A stretch of 64,000 nt of DNA from an uncultured Clostridia bacterium (GCA_946186665.1 CAMHOE010000009.1:1-64000); one strand, 5' to 3'. Shown: positions 35,056 to 44,388, counted from the stretch's first letter. Notes: generated from the letters alone by a model not told the origin. Numbers and translations: made by a program.

Positions 35056-35105
35056 AAAAAAGGGTTCCTCTCAGGAAAGCAAGTTTCTGAGAGGAACCTG
35101 TATTT
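35056..35105 (-). terminator. Terminator of the pullulanase gene
   Basis: A 12-bp stem (GGTTCCTCTCAG with CTGAGAGGAACC) is followed on the minus strand by a T run, 15 bases after the pullulanase stop. T residues on the other side make it likely to work in both directions. Confidence 0.9.
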
Positions 35106-35119
35106 TTTATAATAATTTT

Positions 35120-38100
35120 TTATTCATTGATAAGGTGTTTTTTGCGGTTTCTGTAGCCAGCGTAAAGTGCGCCGGCTGCAATAAGCAGCGCACCGGCAGA
35201 TATTCCTGCAAAAAGTGCGATAGTCTTATCCTGATGATTTTCCTGTACTTCAGAGGCGGATACATAGCTGCAAATAACATATATGGGTGCTTCCGTATAT
35301 TTTCCTGTGGTATTGGAGGTTGAGCCGCTCAGCTCGAGACCGTCAAACTCCATATCATCCACAGCGTAAGAGCTTCCCAGCTTTCCTGTCATGATATCTG
35401 TCTTAAGCACCTTGCCGTCAGGGTCAATGCAGACAACATTGACCTTTCCGCTGTAGGTCACATCGCTGTCCTTTATCCAGACCTCACCCTTGACTTTAAA
35501 GCCCTTGCTGCCAAGACCCTCGTCCTGCTTGCCGTTTGTATCGGTGAATACCGCATATATGCCGTCATAGTTGCCTATATCTTTTACGGTCAGACTGTAC
35601 CAGCCTTTTCCAAGCTCACTGTCGGCTTTCATTGCCTTGCCTTTTTTGTCTGTATAATCCTTTGTCTCTTCATCATACAAACCGTATACATATGCGCCGA
35701 CCTTGTCCCAGCCTTCCGCGTTATAGTAGTGCAGAATAAGGTCCTCAGCTTCTCTCTTCTTGTAGTGATAATCTATGCTGATGTTGTCCTTTCCTGCGGT
35801 ACCTACGGCATTTGAGGGGAACCTTGAAAGGTCAAGCTCCATGCCGTCAAGCTCACGGACGGGAGCTGTATACTGCTCGCCCTCTCTCACTTTCTGGGTA
35901 ACACTCTCTGCGGCAGCTTCTTCTCCGCCGCCTAAAAGCTCGTCCACATCCTTGAGATAGTTCACAGTAAGCTCTATTACTTTGCCTTCAAATTTTTTGT
36001 AGAAATAGGTTACGGTGCGTACATCCTTTGTGAAGTTGCCGCTCTTATCTCCCTCTACACTGTCAAGCTCATATTCAAGCTTAATCGACTCATCCTCTTC
36101 AGTTGAATAGGACGAACCTGCGCTGCCCTTATAGCTTCTTGCGCTGATAGTCTCTCCGGAGTCCTTGTCCTTATACTCTACCCTTACCGTACACTGATCT
36201 GATACAAGCGCCTGCTTATCAAAGCTTTCCTTATCGGCAAGCACCATTGCGCTCCTTGCAGGTATTGTCACGGTATTGCCTTCAATTACAGATATCTCTC
36301 TCAGACCTGCTTCTGTCTTATCTGCCACTACAGACCACTTTTCCGGAAGCTTTGCGCCGTCTGCCCCTTTCAGGGTAACTGTCTTTTCGGTATCGCAGGA
36401 GTTGAAGAGCACTGCCACCTGCGACCATTCTTTATCACTTGTCAGGGTATTCCTGAGAGTATATGCCGAAACACCGTCATCAGTATCGGCAAAGGTTACA
36501 AGCTCTGCGGATGTTTTCGTGGGATCCCTGAACGGCTTGAAGTTTTTGCGTATCTCAATAAGACCAGAATAGTAGGAAACAAGGTCTGCATACTCCGACA
36601 CCTGAGTCCAGTTCAGCTGATTGAGCTTTGCTGATGATGCGTGGCTGTTTTCATCCCCCTGCTTTGTCCTTGCAAACTCCTCACCTGCCTGCATGAAGTT
36701 TATTCCCTGAGAGGTCAGTGTAAGCGCCGCCGCAAGCTTGTTCATATCGACAAGCATTTCATCCCTCTGAGTATAGCTTTCATCGTTCTTTACAGAAAGC
36801 ACCAGCTTATCATAAAGGGTAAAGTTATCGTGCGCAGATATGTAGGATATGGTCTGTGACGGCTGATTTGACCAGACATTGTTAAGGCAGTTGGCTGTTA
36901 TGCCCGCCTGTAGATTAGCCTTGCTGCTGCCGCTCTGCACAAAGCCCTTTTCTCTGGCGTTGAAAACATGACCCTTTACTGCGTCACGGAACTCATCATT
37001 GAACGCGCCTATCCTGCTGTCCAGAAGCTTTATATTGCTCTTTATAGCTGTAGTCTCCTTTGTGGAAAGCTCTCCGCCCGTCCATGGCTCGCCGTACATT
37101 ATTATCTTGCTTCCGTCCTTGATGTTTGTATCAAGAGACTTGCGTATCTCGTTCATTGTTGTAACGTCATGCACACCCATAAGGTCAAAGCGGAAACCGT
37201 CAATATGATACTCCTTTGTCCAGTAAAGGATGGAGTCTATCATGTATTTCCTGTACATCAGGTGTTCGCTGGCTGTCTCGTTTCCGCAGCCGGAACCATC
37301 ACTGAAGCTGCCGTCAGACTTCATACGGTAATAATAGCCCGGAACCGTCATCTCGAACCAGCTGCCCTCTCCCGTAAAGGTGTGGTTATAAACAACATCC
37401 ATGATAACGCCTATACCTGCATTATGCAGAGCCATTATCATTTGCTTGAACTCGGTTATTCTTGTATTGCCGTTAAACGGGTCAGTCGAGTAAGAGCCCT
37501 CAGGCACATTATAGTTTTTGGGATCATAGCCCCAGTTGAACTGGTCAGAGTCCGTATCCGCTTCATCCACCGTTGCATAATCGAACACCGGAAGAAGCTG
37601 TACATGGGTGACTCCAAGCTTTTTCAGATAATCTATACAGGTGGAATAATTACCCTCATCATTCAGCGTAGTGCCGTTTTCTGTAAAGGCAAGATACTTT
37701 CCACGGTATTTCATGGACACGCCTGATACCTCGCTGTTTGAAAAATCCTTTATATGCACTTCCCAGACAACAGCGTCCGTAGGGTCATTATAAAGTACGT
37801 GTTCATCCTTATCCCAGCCCTCAGGGTCAGTAGAGTCAAGATCCACGACCATACTTCTGTTGCCGTTAACACCTGCCGCCTTTGCGTATATATCGGCAGT
37901 TTCTCTTGTAACTCCGTCCACCGTAATGAGGTATGTGTAATACATATTTTTTCTGTCGCCGTCAAGCTTGATGCTCCATACGCCGTTTTTGCCCTTTACC
38001 ATTGATGCTGTGGATATATCCTGTGCTCCCTCTTCTTCGGGACTGCCGGTCGCATAAAGCTTCACCGCAACTCTTGAAGCGGTGGGTGCCCATACCTTGA

Positions 38101-38302
38101 ATGTGGTTGCTTCTTTTGTATATGTTGCTCCAAGGTCGCTTCCGCTGTACGCCTGTGCATCAAGCTCATGAGCGTAGGACGTTGTTGTTTCAGCGGTTGG
38201 ATTTTCTGTGTCAACTACTGCATTCGCCATTAAATTACCTCCTGTTAAAAATGTTACTGCCATAATAAAACTGAAAAATTTCTTTAATCTCAGCAACTTC
38301 AT
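35120..38302 (-). CDS. Membrane-anchored type I pullulanase
   Basis: The 1060-residue protein has a signal peptide (about 1-30) and a CBM48-like N-terminal domain. The GH13 pullulanase core shows FNWGYDPKNY, VVYNHTF near 302, GFRFDLMG (nucleophile Asp near 373), GEPWTGG (acid/base Glu near 404) and SAHDN near 489. A MucBP-like domain (about 705-770), a second similar module, and a CBM26-like starch-binding domain (about 850-955) follow. A C-terminal helix (about 1025-1050) with RNRKKH tail anchors it. It should debranch alpha-1,6 links of starch or pullulan at the cell surface. A probable promoter lies at 38353-38382. No dockerin or sortase motif is seen. Confidence 0.95.
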   Translation of the reverse strand: MKLLRLKKFFSFIMAVTFLTGGNLMANAVVDTENPTAETTTSYAHELDAQAYSGSDLGATYTKEATTFKVWAPTASRVAVKLYATGSPEEEGAQDISTASMVKGKNGVWSIKLDGDRKNMYYTYLITVDGVTRETADIYAKAAGVNGNRSMVVDLDSTDPEGWDKDEHVLYNDPTDAVVWEVHIKDFSNSEVSGVSMKYRGKYLAFTENGTTLNDEGNYSTCIDYLKKLGVTHVQLLPVFDYATVDEADTDSDQFNWGYDPKNYNVPEGSYSTDPFNGNTRITEFKQMIMALHNAGIGVIMDVVYNHTFTGEGSWFEMTVPGYYYRMKSDGSFSDGSGCGNETASEHLMYRKYMIDSILYWTKEYHIDGFRFDLMGVHDVTTMNEIRKSLDTNIKDGSKIIMYGEPWTGGELSTKETTAIKSNIKLLDSRIGAFNDEFRDAVKGHVFNAREKGFVQSGSSKANLQAGITANCLNNVWSNQPSQTISYISAHDNFTLYDKLVLSVKNDESYTQRDEMLVDMNKLAAALTLTSQGINFMQAGEEFARTKQGDENSHASSAKLNQLNWTQVSEYADLVSYYSGLIEIRKNFKPFRDPTKTSAELVTFADTDDGVSAYTLRNTLTSDKEWSQVAVLFNSCDTEKTVTLKGADGAKLPEKWSVVADKTEAGLREISVIEGNTVTIPARSAMVLADKESFDKQALVSDQCTVRVEYKDKDSGETISARSYKGSAGSSYSTEEDESIKLEYELDSVEGDKSGNFTKDVRTVTYFYKKFEGKVIELTVNYLKDVDELLGGGEEAAAESVTQKVREGEQYTAPVRELDGMELDLSRFPSNAVGTAGKDNISIDYHYKKREAEDLILHYYNAEGWDKVGAYVYGLYDEETKDYTDKKGKAMKADSELGKGWYSLTVKDIGNYDGIYAVFTDTNGKQDEGLGSKGFKVKGEVWIKDSDVTYSGKVNVVCIDPDGKVLKTDIMTGKLGSSYAVDDMEFDGLELSGSTSNTTGKYTEAPIYVICSYVSASEVQENHQDKTIALFAGISAGALLIAAGALYAGYRNRKKHLINE

Positions 38303-38352
38303 CCCCCCGTTACTGACAAAATAATATTCTGTTCTGAATATATTTCCTTTTT

Positions 38353-38382
38353 ATTCTATCATATTTTATAAATGAAATTCAA
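38353..38382 (-). promoter_or_regulatory. Probable promoter of the pullulanase gene
   Basis: Minus-strand TTGAAT (38382-38377) is 18 bases from TAGAAT (38358-38353), about 50 bases before the start codon. AT-rich surroundings make chance matches possible. Confidence 0.45.
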
Positions 38383-38467
38383 TAGTTTTACGAATTATAT
38401 TGAATATTCTTTGATTTTTTTTGACGCTTTTGTACAAAGAATTCCACTCATATATTTTCAGGTACAA

Positions 38468-39874
38468 TTATTTTTTTCTGTTCTTCTTTCCGGCTTTGGT
38501 TTTGCTGACGAAATTTTTGAAATTTAAAGAACCGCCGGAGGAATCGCTGTCAGCGTCATCGCTTTTTTCAGGCGCTGTACCTGCGGACGCAGGAGCACTA
38601 CCGCTCTCAGGATGATTATGCGCGGCTTTGGACATGACCTTTTTAGCAGTTTTATCCAGTTCCTTCTGTAGAAGCTGAAGCTCGTCGTTATCAGACATAC
38701 TTTCGTATTGTACCTCGTATTTCTCAGGCGGGATATCCCTCTGGTCTATCCTCTTGTAGATAAACTGTCTTATAAGAGTGTAGATAACAAATGTTACCGG
38801 ACCGCTGACAAGAAGTCCAATGACCCCGAACACGTTACTGAATATGATGATCGCTGAAACAAATATAAGCGGAGGAAGTCCAACCTTAGCGCCGACCACC
38901 TTCGGATAGATAAAGTTACCCTCTATCTGCTGGAGGCATATCATGAAAATGAAGAACCACAGTGCCTGGAAGGGGTCTACCGTAAGGAGTATGAAAGCCA
39001 CTATAGCCGAGCCGATATATATACCGAACATAGGCACCCATGAAAGCACAGCGATAACAACACCGCCCAGAGCCGCATAGGAAAATCCGAATATAGTCAT
39101 TCCCAAAGCTGTAAGAGAACCGACTATAAGACATTCTATCATCTGACCCGTTATGCTGTTGTAGAAGGACCTGTTTGTCAGGTGGCCGACATTAACTATA
39201 AAGTCAGATACCTTTTCAGGCAGAATTGAATACAGAAGCTTCTTTACATCTGATGATATCTTTTCCTTATTCATAAGAACGTATATAGAAAGCACACAAC
39301 CCAAGAATACGCTTATAAGCACGCTCACAATGGAGCTTATAAGTGTAAAGACAGATGTAACAAGAGAAGTACTGTTATTTGTCAGGAAGCCCACAAGGGT
39401 ATTGGTTATGGATTTCCAGTCTATGGAAAGTCCCTCTATGAACTGACCGAGATACTCGTTGTCCTCGCTTATCGCCGTCACCCATTTTTGCAGGTTTTCA
39501 AGCGTACCCGGTATAGACTCCGAAAGTGACGACAGGCTCTTTGCGATCTCAGGTATAATGATAAGCAGGAACACTGCGATTATAATTATAAAGATCATAA
39601 ACGAAAGTATTATTGCCACAGGGCGTCTTGCTTTATCCTCAAGCTTAGTGGCAGGCTTGCCGTTCTTATGCCGGAACAAATGTCTTTCTATAGCTTTCAG
39701 AGGAACATTCAAAAAGAATATCATACAGCCTGCAATGATAAACGGAGTCAGAACAGACATCAGCCAGTTCAGGAACGCAAATATCAGGTTAAGGTGATTT
39801 AACGCCAAATAAAAAACGATTATACAAGCAGCCAACAGGAATATCCTGAGCATATTTTTTCTGTCCATATTCAT
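38468..39874 (-). CDS. AI-2E family permease-like membrane protein
   Basis: I chose ATG 39874, because an ATG at 39910 would leave a leader of only a few bases after the promoter at 39922-39950. The product of about 468 residues has two N-terminal helices, a large helical region, and the family core FYNSITGQMIECLIVGSLTALG, LGGVVIAVLSWVPMFG and IEGNFIYPKVVGAKVGLPP. About eight membrane helices are seen. The C-terminal tail is charged. The family includes AI-2 exporters and Na+/H+ antiporters, so the substrate is uncertain. Confidence 0.9.
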   Translation of the reverse strand: MNMDRKNMLRIFLLAACIIVFYLALNHLNLIFAFLNWLMSVLTPFIIAGCMIFFLNVPLKAIERHLFRHKNGKPATKLEDKARRPVAIILSFMIFIIIIAVFLLIIIPEIAKSLSSLSESIPGTLENLQKWVTAISEDNEYLGQFIEGLSIDWKSITNTLVGFLTNNSTSLVTSVFTLISSIVSVLISVFLGCVLSIYVLMNKEKISSDVKKLLYSILPEKVSDFIVNVGHLTNRSFYNSITGQMIECLIVGSLTALGMTIFGFSYAALGGVVIAVLSWVPMFGIYIGSAIVAFILLTVDPFQALWFFIFMICLQQIEGNFIYPKVVGAKVGLPPLIFVSAIIIFSNVFGVIGLLVSGPVTFVIYTLIRQFIYKRIDQRDIPPEKYEVQYESMSDNDELQLLQKELDKTAKKVMSKAAHNHPESGSAPASAGTAPEKSDDADSDSSGGSLNFKNFVSKTKAGKKNRKK

Positions 39875-39921
39875 ATTATCACACTGCTTTCTGTTGTTAC
39901 ATAACGACATAGTTTAAAGAA

Positions 39922-39950
39922 ATTATAATACATTTATTATTCAGAGTCAA
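39922..39950 (-). promoter_or_regulatory. Promoter of the AI-2E family gene
   Basis: Minus-strand TTGACT (39950-39945) is 17 bases from a consensus TATAAT (39927-39922). Confidence 0.72.
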
Positions 39951-40009
39951 CAATTAATACAGAAATCATTATTAAGTTTTAAGTTTTCAATATTCATTAA
40001 ATATAAATT

Positions 40010-40046
40010 CGCATCTGTACCTGAAATAGCTTCCGATACAGATGCG
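40010..40046 (-). terminator. Terminator-like hairpin after the P-type ATPase gene
   Basis: A 10-bp stem (CGCATCTGTA with TACAGATGCG) starts 16 bases after the ATPase stop and is followed by AATTTATATTTAA, a rather loose T-rich tail. Heptad-like TTAAGTT units follow near 39972. Confidence 0.6.
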
Positions 40047-40061
40047 CTATATAAACGATAT

Positions 40062-41948
40062 TCAAAGCTTTTTTACAAACAAGGCTCTTATGGCATTCAG
40101 TACGGCGATCACCATTACGCCCACATCGGCGAAAATCGCAAGCCACATATTGGCTATACCCAAAGCGCCCAGTATCAGACATATAAGCTTCACACCTATT
40201 GAGAACCAGATATTCTCGTTTACTATTCTCAGACACTTGCGTGATATCCTTATAGCTTTGGATATTTTCAGCGGATCGTCGTCCATCAGTACGATATCCG
40301 CAGCTTCTATCGCCGCATCCGAACCCATAGCACCCATTGCGATACCTATGTCCGCTCTTGTAAGCACCGGAGCGTCATTTATACCGTCACCCACAAAGGC
40401 TACAGCTTCTCCCGAAGCTTTGCTCTCTATAAGCTCTTCAACTTTTCTTACCTTATCCTCAGGCAAAAGCTCACTGTATACTTCATCTATCCCAAGCGCC
40501 TCAGATACGGCATCAGCAACCGCGGAAGAGTCTCCCGTGAGCATTATGGTATTCCTTATTCCGGAGCTGTGCAGAGTCTTTATTGCCTGAGCAGAGGTCG
40601 GCTTCACAACATCGGATATTTCAATGTGTCCCAGATATTCCCCGACTTTTGCAATGTGTATCACCGTTCCGGTATGCTTATGTGAACATTCCTGCACATT
40701 TGCACCGGCAGCCTTCATGAGCTTCAGGTTGCCCACAAATACATCTTCCCAGTTCACCTTTGCACGTACTCCCTGTCCGGCTATCTCCTGAATATCCTCT
40801 ATGCTGCATTCATCGGCTTCTTCCGGATAGGCAGCCCTCAGAGAAGCCGCTATAGGATGAGTTGAATACCGCTCAACGTGAGCCGCAAGGTGAAGTAAGT
40901 TTTTTTCGTTTACTTCCTCAGGATGTACTGCTGTGACCTCAAACACACCCTTTGTCAGAGTTCCCGTTTTATCGAATACTACAGTCCTTGTCTTTGACAA
41001 AGCTTCAAGATAATTTGAACCCTTTACCAGCACACCCTCACGGCTTGCTCCGCCGATACCTGCAAAGAAGCTCAGAGGTATGCTTATCACCAGAGCGCAT
41101 GGACAGCTTATTACAAGAAACGTCAGCGCCCTGTATATCCATGTTCCCCACTGTGCATCCATATTAAGAAGCATTGACACAAGCGGCGGTATCACACCCA
41201 GTGCAAGCGCACTGAAAACGACTGCGGGTGTATATACCCTTGCAAATTTAGATATAAAATTCTCGGACTTTGATTTCTGAGAGCTTGCGTTCTCCACAAG
41301 CTCCAGTATCCTGGAAACAGTAGAGTCCTCAAATTCCCTTATGGTGCGGAGTCTCAGCAGACCGTTGATATTTATACAGCCGCTTATAACTTCGTCGCCC
41401 TCGCTGACATTTCTCGGACGGCTCTCTCCTGTAAGCGCGCTGGTATTCAGCGAAGACTGTCCCTCAATGACAATACCGTCTATCGGCACTCTCTCACCGG
41501 GCTTTACAACTATTATACTGCCGGTCTCCACCTCGTCGGGGTCTGTCTCTTCAATGCCGTTTTCAGTTTCCACATTGGCATGGTCCGGACGTATATCCAT
41601 AAGCTCACTTATATTTCTGCGGCTCTTGCCCACAGCATAGCTCTGGAACCACTCGCCTATCTGATAGAAAAGCATTACCGCAATAGCTTCAATGTAGTCT
41701 CCGTCCTCAATTATAGCCACCGCCAATGCGCCTAAGGTAGCCACAGCCATCAGGAAACATTCATCAAAGGGCTGCAAATTCTTTACACCCTTAGCCGCCT
41801 TGATAAGTATATCATAACCTACAACAAGGTACGGTATCAGAAAAAGCAGCAGTCTGTATATTCCGCTGACAGGCACAAAAAGAAAGGCTATCATCAGCAC
41901 AGAAGCTATGATTATCCGCACAAGGTTTTTCTTCTGCTTTTTATTCAT
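40062..41948 (-). CDS. P1B-type heavy-metal ATPase, Zn/Cd class
   Basis: The 628-residue pump has the membrane metal site SCPCALV near 283, the phosphorylation motif DKTGT near 327, an HP motif (YSTHPIA) and VGDGINDAPVL in the ATP-binding domain. There is no N-terminal HMA domain; a separate HMA protein is encoded 36 bases upstream. Together with the DCANCA motif of that protein, the pattern points to Zn2+/Cd2+/Pb2+ export. Length is that of an HMA-less ATPase. Transcription should start at the promoter at 42286-42314. Confidence 0.93.
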   Translation of the reverse strand: MNKKQKKNLVRIIIASVLMIAFLFVPVSGIYRLLLFLIPYLVVGYDILIKAAKGVKNLQPFDECFLMAVATLGALAVAIIEDGDYIEAIAVMLFYQIGEWFQSYAVGKSRRNISELMDIRPDHANVETENGIEETDPDEVETGSIIVVKPGERVPIDGIVIEGQSSLNTSALTGESRPRNVSEGDEVISGCININGLLRLRTIREFEDSTVSRILELVENASSQKSKSENFISKFARVYTPAVVFSALALGVIPPLVSMLLNMDAQWGTWIYRALTFLVISCPCALVISIPLSFFAGIGGASREGVLVKGSNYLEALSKTRTVVFDKTGTLTKGVFEVTAVHPEEVNEKNLLHLAAHVERYSTHPIAASLRAAYPEEADECSIEDIQEIAGQGVRAKVNWEDVFVGNLKLMKAAGANVQECSHKHTGTVIHIAKVGEYLGHIEISDVVKPTSAQAIKTLHSSGIRNTIMLTGDSSAVADAVSEALGIDEVYSELLPEDKVRKVEELIESKASGEAVAFVGDGINDAPVLTRADIGIAMGAMGSDAAIEAADIVLMDDDPLKISKAIRISRKCLRIVNENIWFSIGVKLICLILGALGIANMWLAIFADVGVMVIAVLNAIRALFVKKL

Positions 41949-41984
41949 GCAGCATCCCTCCGGACTATCCTGTTGTTATCGTGC

Positions 41985-42206
41985 TTACTTAAAAAATATC
42001 TCACAATCGGACTCTGCCTTTTTACAGTTTTTAAGTACCTCCTGCATGACCGTCTGAGGGTCTGCACCTTCCTCAAAAACGACAGTCATTTTAAGTGTCA
42101 TGAAGTTGACGGTTGCGTCCTTTACGCCCTCTGTTTTCTTTGCAGCGACCTCCATCTTATTTGCGCAGTTAGCGCAGTCCACGTCAATCTTATAAGTCTT
42201 TTTCAT
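41985..42206 (-). CDS. Free-standing HMA metal-binding protein
   Basis: The 73-residue protein is a single HMA domain with beta-alpha-beta fold and metal motif DCANCA (about 10-15), typical of Zn/Cd pumps. It probably delivers metal to the HMA-less ATPase encoded next. AAGGGG precedes its start. A second Cys near the end (NCKKAESDCEIFF) is outside the classical site. Confidence 0.9.
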   Translation of the reverse strand: MKKTYKIDVDCANCANKMEVAAKKTEGVKDATVNFMTLKMTVVFEEGADPQTVMQEVLKNCKKAESDCEIFFK

Positions 42207-42257
42207 GGTAATATCCCCTTTCAGAATTATATGCTCAGTTTCAGTTTGAGAATAACA

Positions 42258-42314
42258 ATTAAAAGTTTGTTTAATCGTTAAATGTATTATACTCCTATTC
42301 CTTTAGTATGTCAA
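42258..42314 (-). promoter_or_regulatory. Metal-pump promoter with overlapping operator-like palindrome
   Basis: Minus-strand TTGACA (42314-42309) is exactly 17 bases from TATAAT (42291-42286). Just downstream, at about +4 to +21, ATTAAA-N6-TTTAAT (42275-42258) is a perfect inverted repeat placed to block transcription. ArsR/SmtB-type repressors use sites of this kind, but no repressor gene is present in the window. Confidence 0.65.
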
Positions 42315-42338
42315 TAGAATGTCAACAAAAAACAAAGT

Positions 42339-42372
42339 GGTAAGTATTTACAAAATATCATAAATACTTACC
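42339..42372 (-). terminator. Possible terminator of the rsmF-like gene
   Basis: A perfect but AT-rich 12-bp stem (GGTAAGTATTTA with TAAATACTTACC) is followed on the minus strand by ACTTTGTTTTTT. It lies about 100 bases after the methyltransferase stop and just before the metal-pump promoter. Confidence 0.5.
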
Positions 42373-42397
42373 AAAAAAATGCTTACGGTTTTATAAT

Positions 42398-42468
42398 TCA
42401 TTTTTGCTTTAGCAAAAATGAACCGCCATTATTAATTTTTAAGTCTTAAGTTTTCAGTATTCATTAAT
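42398..42468 (+). repeat. Palindrome plus heptad element, copy 3
   Basis: CATTTTTGC-TTTA-GCAAAAATG is followed by AACCGCCATTATT and degenerate 7-base units (TTAAGTC, TTAAGTT, TTCAGTA). The element directly abuts the methyltransferase stop. Confidence 0.65.
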
Positions 42469-43806
42469 TTATATCCTGAGTCCTTTTGGGTATTTGTTTT
42501 TTAGGCGGTGGTCGGAGCATTTGCCGAAGCCCATTACAATACCGGAGTAAAGAACTGCTGTATAGCCGTTTTCCGTTTCACAGTCTGTCTCCATGCCATG
42601 AAGAAAATCATACACCCTGCTGTCGGCATCACAAAGGTCAAGCACTCGCCGGAAGGAGTCGGGCGGAGATGACATAAAGAGGGAATGTGCCGGCTCAAAG
42701 CGGTTTTTCCTGAACTCACCTGCAAGCACCCCTGCACGTATCACATTGAGTCCCCCAAGCTCCGGTATTTCTTCGGGCATGATATAAAGCTTGTCTCCGG
42801 CAATTTCATACCTGCCCTCCGGTATATCTTTAAAAATATCTGAAAGCTCCTTTTTTGCAATAGTCATTCTGCTGTCCTTTACGCTCTGAGCCTTGCCGCT
42901 GATAAAAAAGCTGCCGCGCAAGGCTTCTCCTCTGCGTCTGAGCTTTGCAGCGAAATGACCCTCTCCGCCCTCTATAGGCGTTATGCGCACAGCACAGGGA
43001 AGCTGAGTTTTTCTTCCGAACGGCTCACTTATATCGCACATCTCAAATTCTGGATGCTCCGACAGGAACCTTGAAACTACTCCCTCGTTTTCCTCGTAAG
43101 AGAACGTACAGGTCGAATACACAAGTATTCCGCCGTCCCTTACAGCCATTGCCGCTGAGTTCAGTATCGACAGCTGACGTTCAGCACATGAAAGAACGTG
43201 TTCCCGGCTCCATTCTCCCACAGCTTCGGGATTTTTGCGGAACATACCTTCTCCCGAACACGGAGCATCCACCAGAACCTTATCAAAGGCTCCCTCAAGC
43301 CTTTTGCAAAGCACATCAGGATAGCAGGATGATACTACGCCGTTAGGTATGCCCATACGTTCAAAGTTGGACAAAAGTATCTGAGCGCGGTTCTTCACGA
43401 CCTCGTTTGACCACAGCAGACCTGTTCTGTTCAGACACGATGCGATCTGGGCAGATTTTCCGCCGGGAGCTGCACACAAGTCAAGCACCCTGTCTCCCTC
43501 CTGAACATCAAGCAGTGATACAGCGGATGACGCTGACGGCTCCTGCACGTAAAATGCACCTGCATGATGAAGCGGCAGCTTGCCGATACCGCTTTCATCG
43601 GTATTGATATAGTATCCGTCACGATAGAAAGGGCTTTTGCTTACCTGAAATGGCAGCATATGTATAAGCTCCTGCGGCTCCGCTTTCAGGCGGTTAACGG
43701 ATATTCCCCTGTAAGCGTCCTTATTAATAGACTCTTCATACAGCGGATAGTCGCTTTTCAGTATTTCTTTCATTTCCGAAACAAAGGCTTCCGGCAGTAT
43801 TGTCAT
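42469..43806 (-). CDS. rsmF: RsmF-type 16S rRNA (cytosine-C5) methyltransferase
   Basis: The 445-residue protein has the NOL1/NOP2/Sun order: an N-terminal substrate domain with ISVNRLKA, HAGAFYVQEPSAS, the SAM site LDLCAAPGGKSAQIA, motif IV DAPCSGEGMFRK and motif VI YSTCTFSYEENEG carrying the catalytic Cys pair. A C-terminal RsmF-like domain follows (GLNVIRAGVLAGEFRKNRF). It methylates a cytosine in 16S rRNA; the exact position is inferred from the family. The gene starts divergently from the 40-residue gene at 43898. Confidence 0.92.
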   Translation of the reverse strand: MTILPEAFVSEMKEILKSDYPLYEESINKDAYRGISVNRLKAEPQELIHMLPFQVSKSPFYRDGYYINTDESGIGKLPLHHAGAFYVQEPSASSAVSLLDVQEGDRVLDLCAAPGGKSAQIASCLNRTGLLWSNEVVKNRAQILLSNFERMGIPNGVVSSCYPDVLCKRLEGAFDKVLVDAPCSGEGMFRKNPEAVGEWSREHVLSCAERQLSILNSAAMAVRDGGILVYSTCTFSYEENEGVVSRFLSEHPEFEMCDISEPFGRKTQLPCAVRITPIEGGEGHFAAKLRRRGEALRGSFFISGKAQSVKDSRMTIAKKELSDIFKDIPEGRYEIAGDKLYIMPEEIPELGGLNVIRAGVLAGEFRKNRFEPAHSLFMSSPPDSFRRVLDLCDADSRVYDFLHGMETDCETENGYTAVLYSGIVMGFGKCSDHRLKNKYPKGLRI

Positions 43807-43897
43807 ATCATCATCACCCGTTTTTGTAAAAAATCACCGTTTTATGAATAATACCCCTGAGTTATGTAAATAATAGCAATGAAAGGTGGTGTCACAA

Positions 43898-44020
43898 ATG
43901 AGCACTGATACAAAAAAGAGAAACCGCCAGTCCGGCGAAAACAGCGAGCAGGAAGCGTCAAACAGCTCTGAGCACTTTGACAAGAACCGTCACGCATTCC
44001 AGCCACACTACAACGACTGA
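43898..44020 (+). CDS. 40-residue hydrophilic small protein
   Basis: ATG 43898 follows AAAGGTGG at good spacing, and the frame ends at 44020. The product is polar, rich in Ser, Asn, Glu and His (RNRQSGENSEQE, HFDKNRHAFQPHYND), without membrane or signal segment. No family recognised. The ribbon of Asn/Ser/Glu recalls small spore-associated proteins, but that is only an impression. Confidence 0.6.
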   Translation: MSTDTKKRNRQSGENSEQEASNSSEHFDKNRHAFQPHYND

Positions 44021-44047
44021 ACTGAACACTTTCTATTCCCGTTTAAT

Positions 44048-44156
44048 GGCGGGTGACCCCACAGGACAGCTTAGAACGCATCAACTTCCAATAGAGCCGT
44101 CCGCGTCGTGCTCCTATGGGAGCACTTTGGCTGGTGCTGTACACGTCTTTAGTTAA
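44048..44156 (+). repeat. Two-hairpin dispersed repeat, copy 4
   Basis: Single element whose hairpin 1 is of the GCGGG-TGAC-CCC type, followed by CTTAGAACGCATC, CCGTCCGCGTC, hairpin 2 GTGCTCC-TAT-GGGAGCAC and the tail ending GTCTTTAGTTAA. Confidence 0.83.
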
Positions 44157-44184
44157 TGTGGAATGTGGAATGTGGAAAGTGGAA
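44157..44184 (+). repeat. Heptanucleotide array TGTGGAA
   Basis: Four contiguous 7-base units (TGTGGAA three times, then AGTGGAA) begin exactly where the tail of the dispersed repeat ends. Confidence 0.8.
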
Positions 44185-44283
44185 TTATTTGTACTGTTTC
44201 GGCTTTTGACTGGTATTCAACTTCCGTGTGGAAACCCCTCCGGCACTTCGTGCCACCTCCCCTTTCAGGGGAGGCTTTTGGGG

Positions 44284-44388
44284 TTGAGCTTTGAGCTTTG
44301 GGCTTTGAGCTTTGAGCTTTGAGCTTTGGGCTTTGAGCTTTGAGCTTTGGGCTTTGGACTGACCACTAACCACTAACCACTGACCACT
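44284..44388 (+). repeat. Fifteen-unit heptanucleotide array
   Basis: Eleven TTGRGCT-type units (44284-44360) pass in phase into four RACCACT units (44361-44388). The array ends one base before the stop codon of cdd. Bases 44185-44283 between the arrays show nothing else except a CCCTTTCAGGGG palindrome. Confidence 0.87.
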
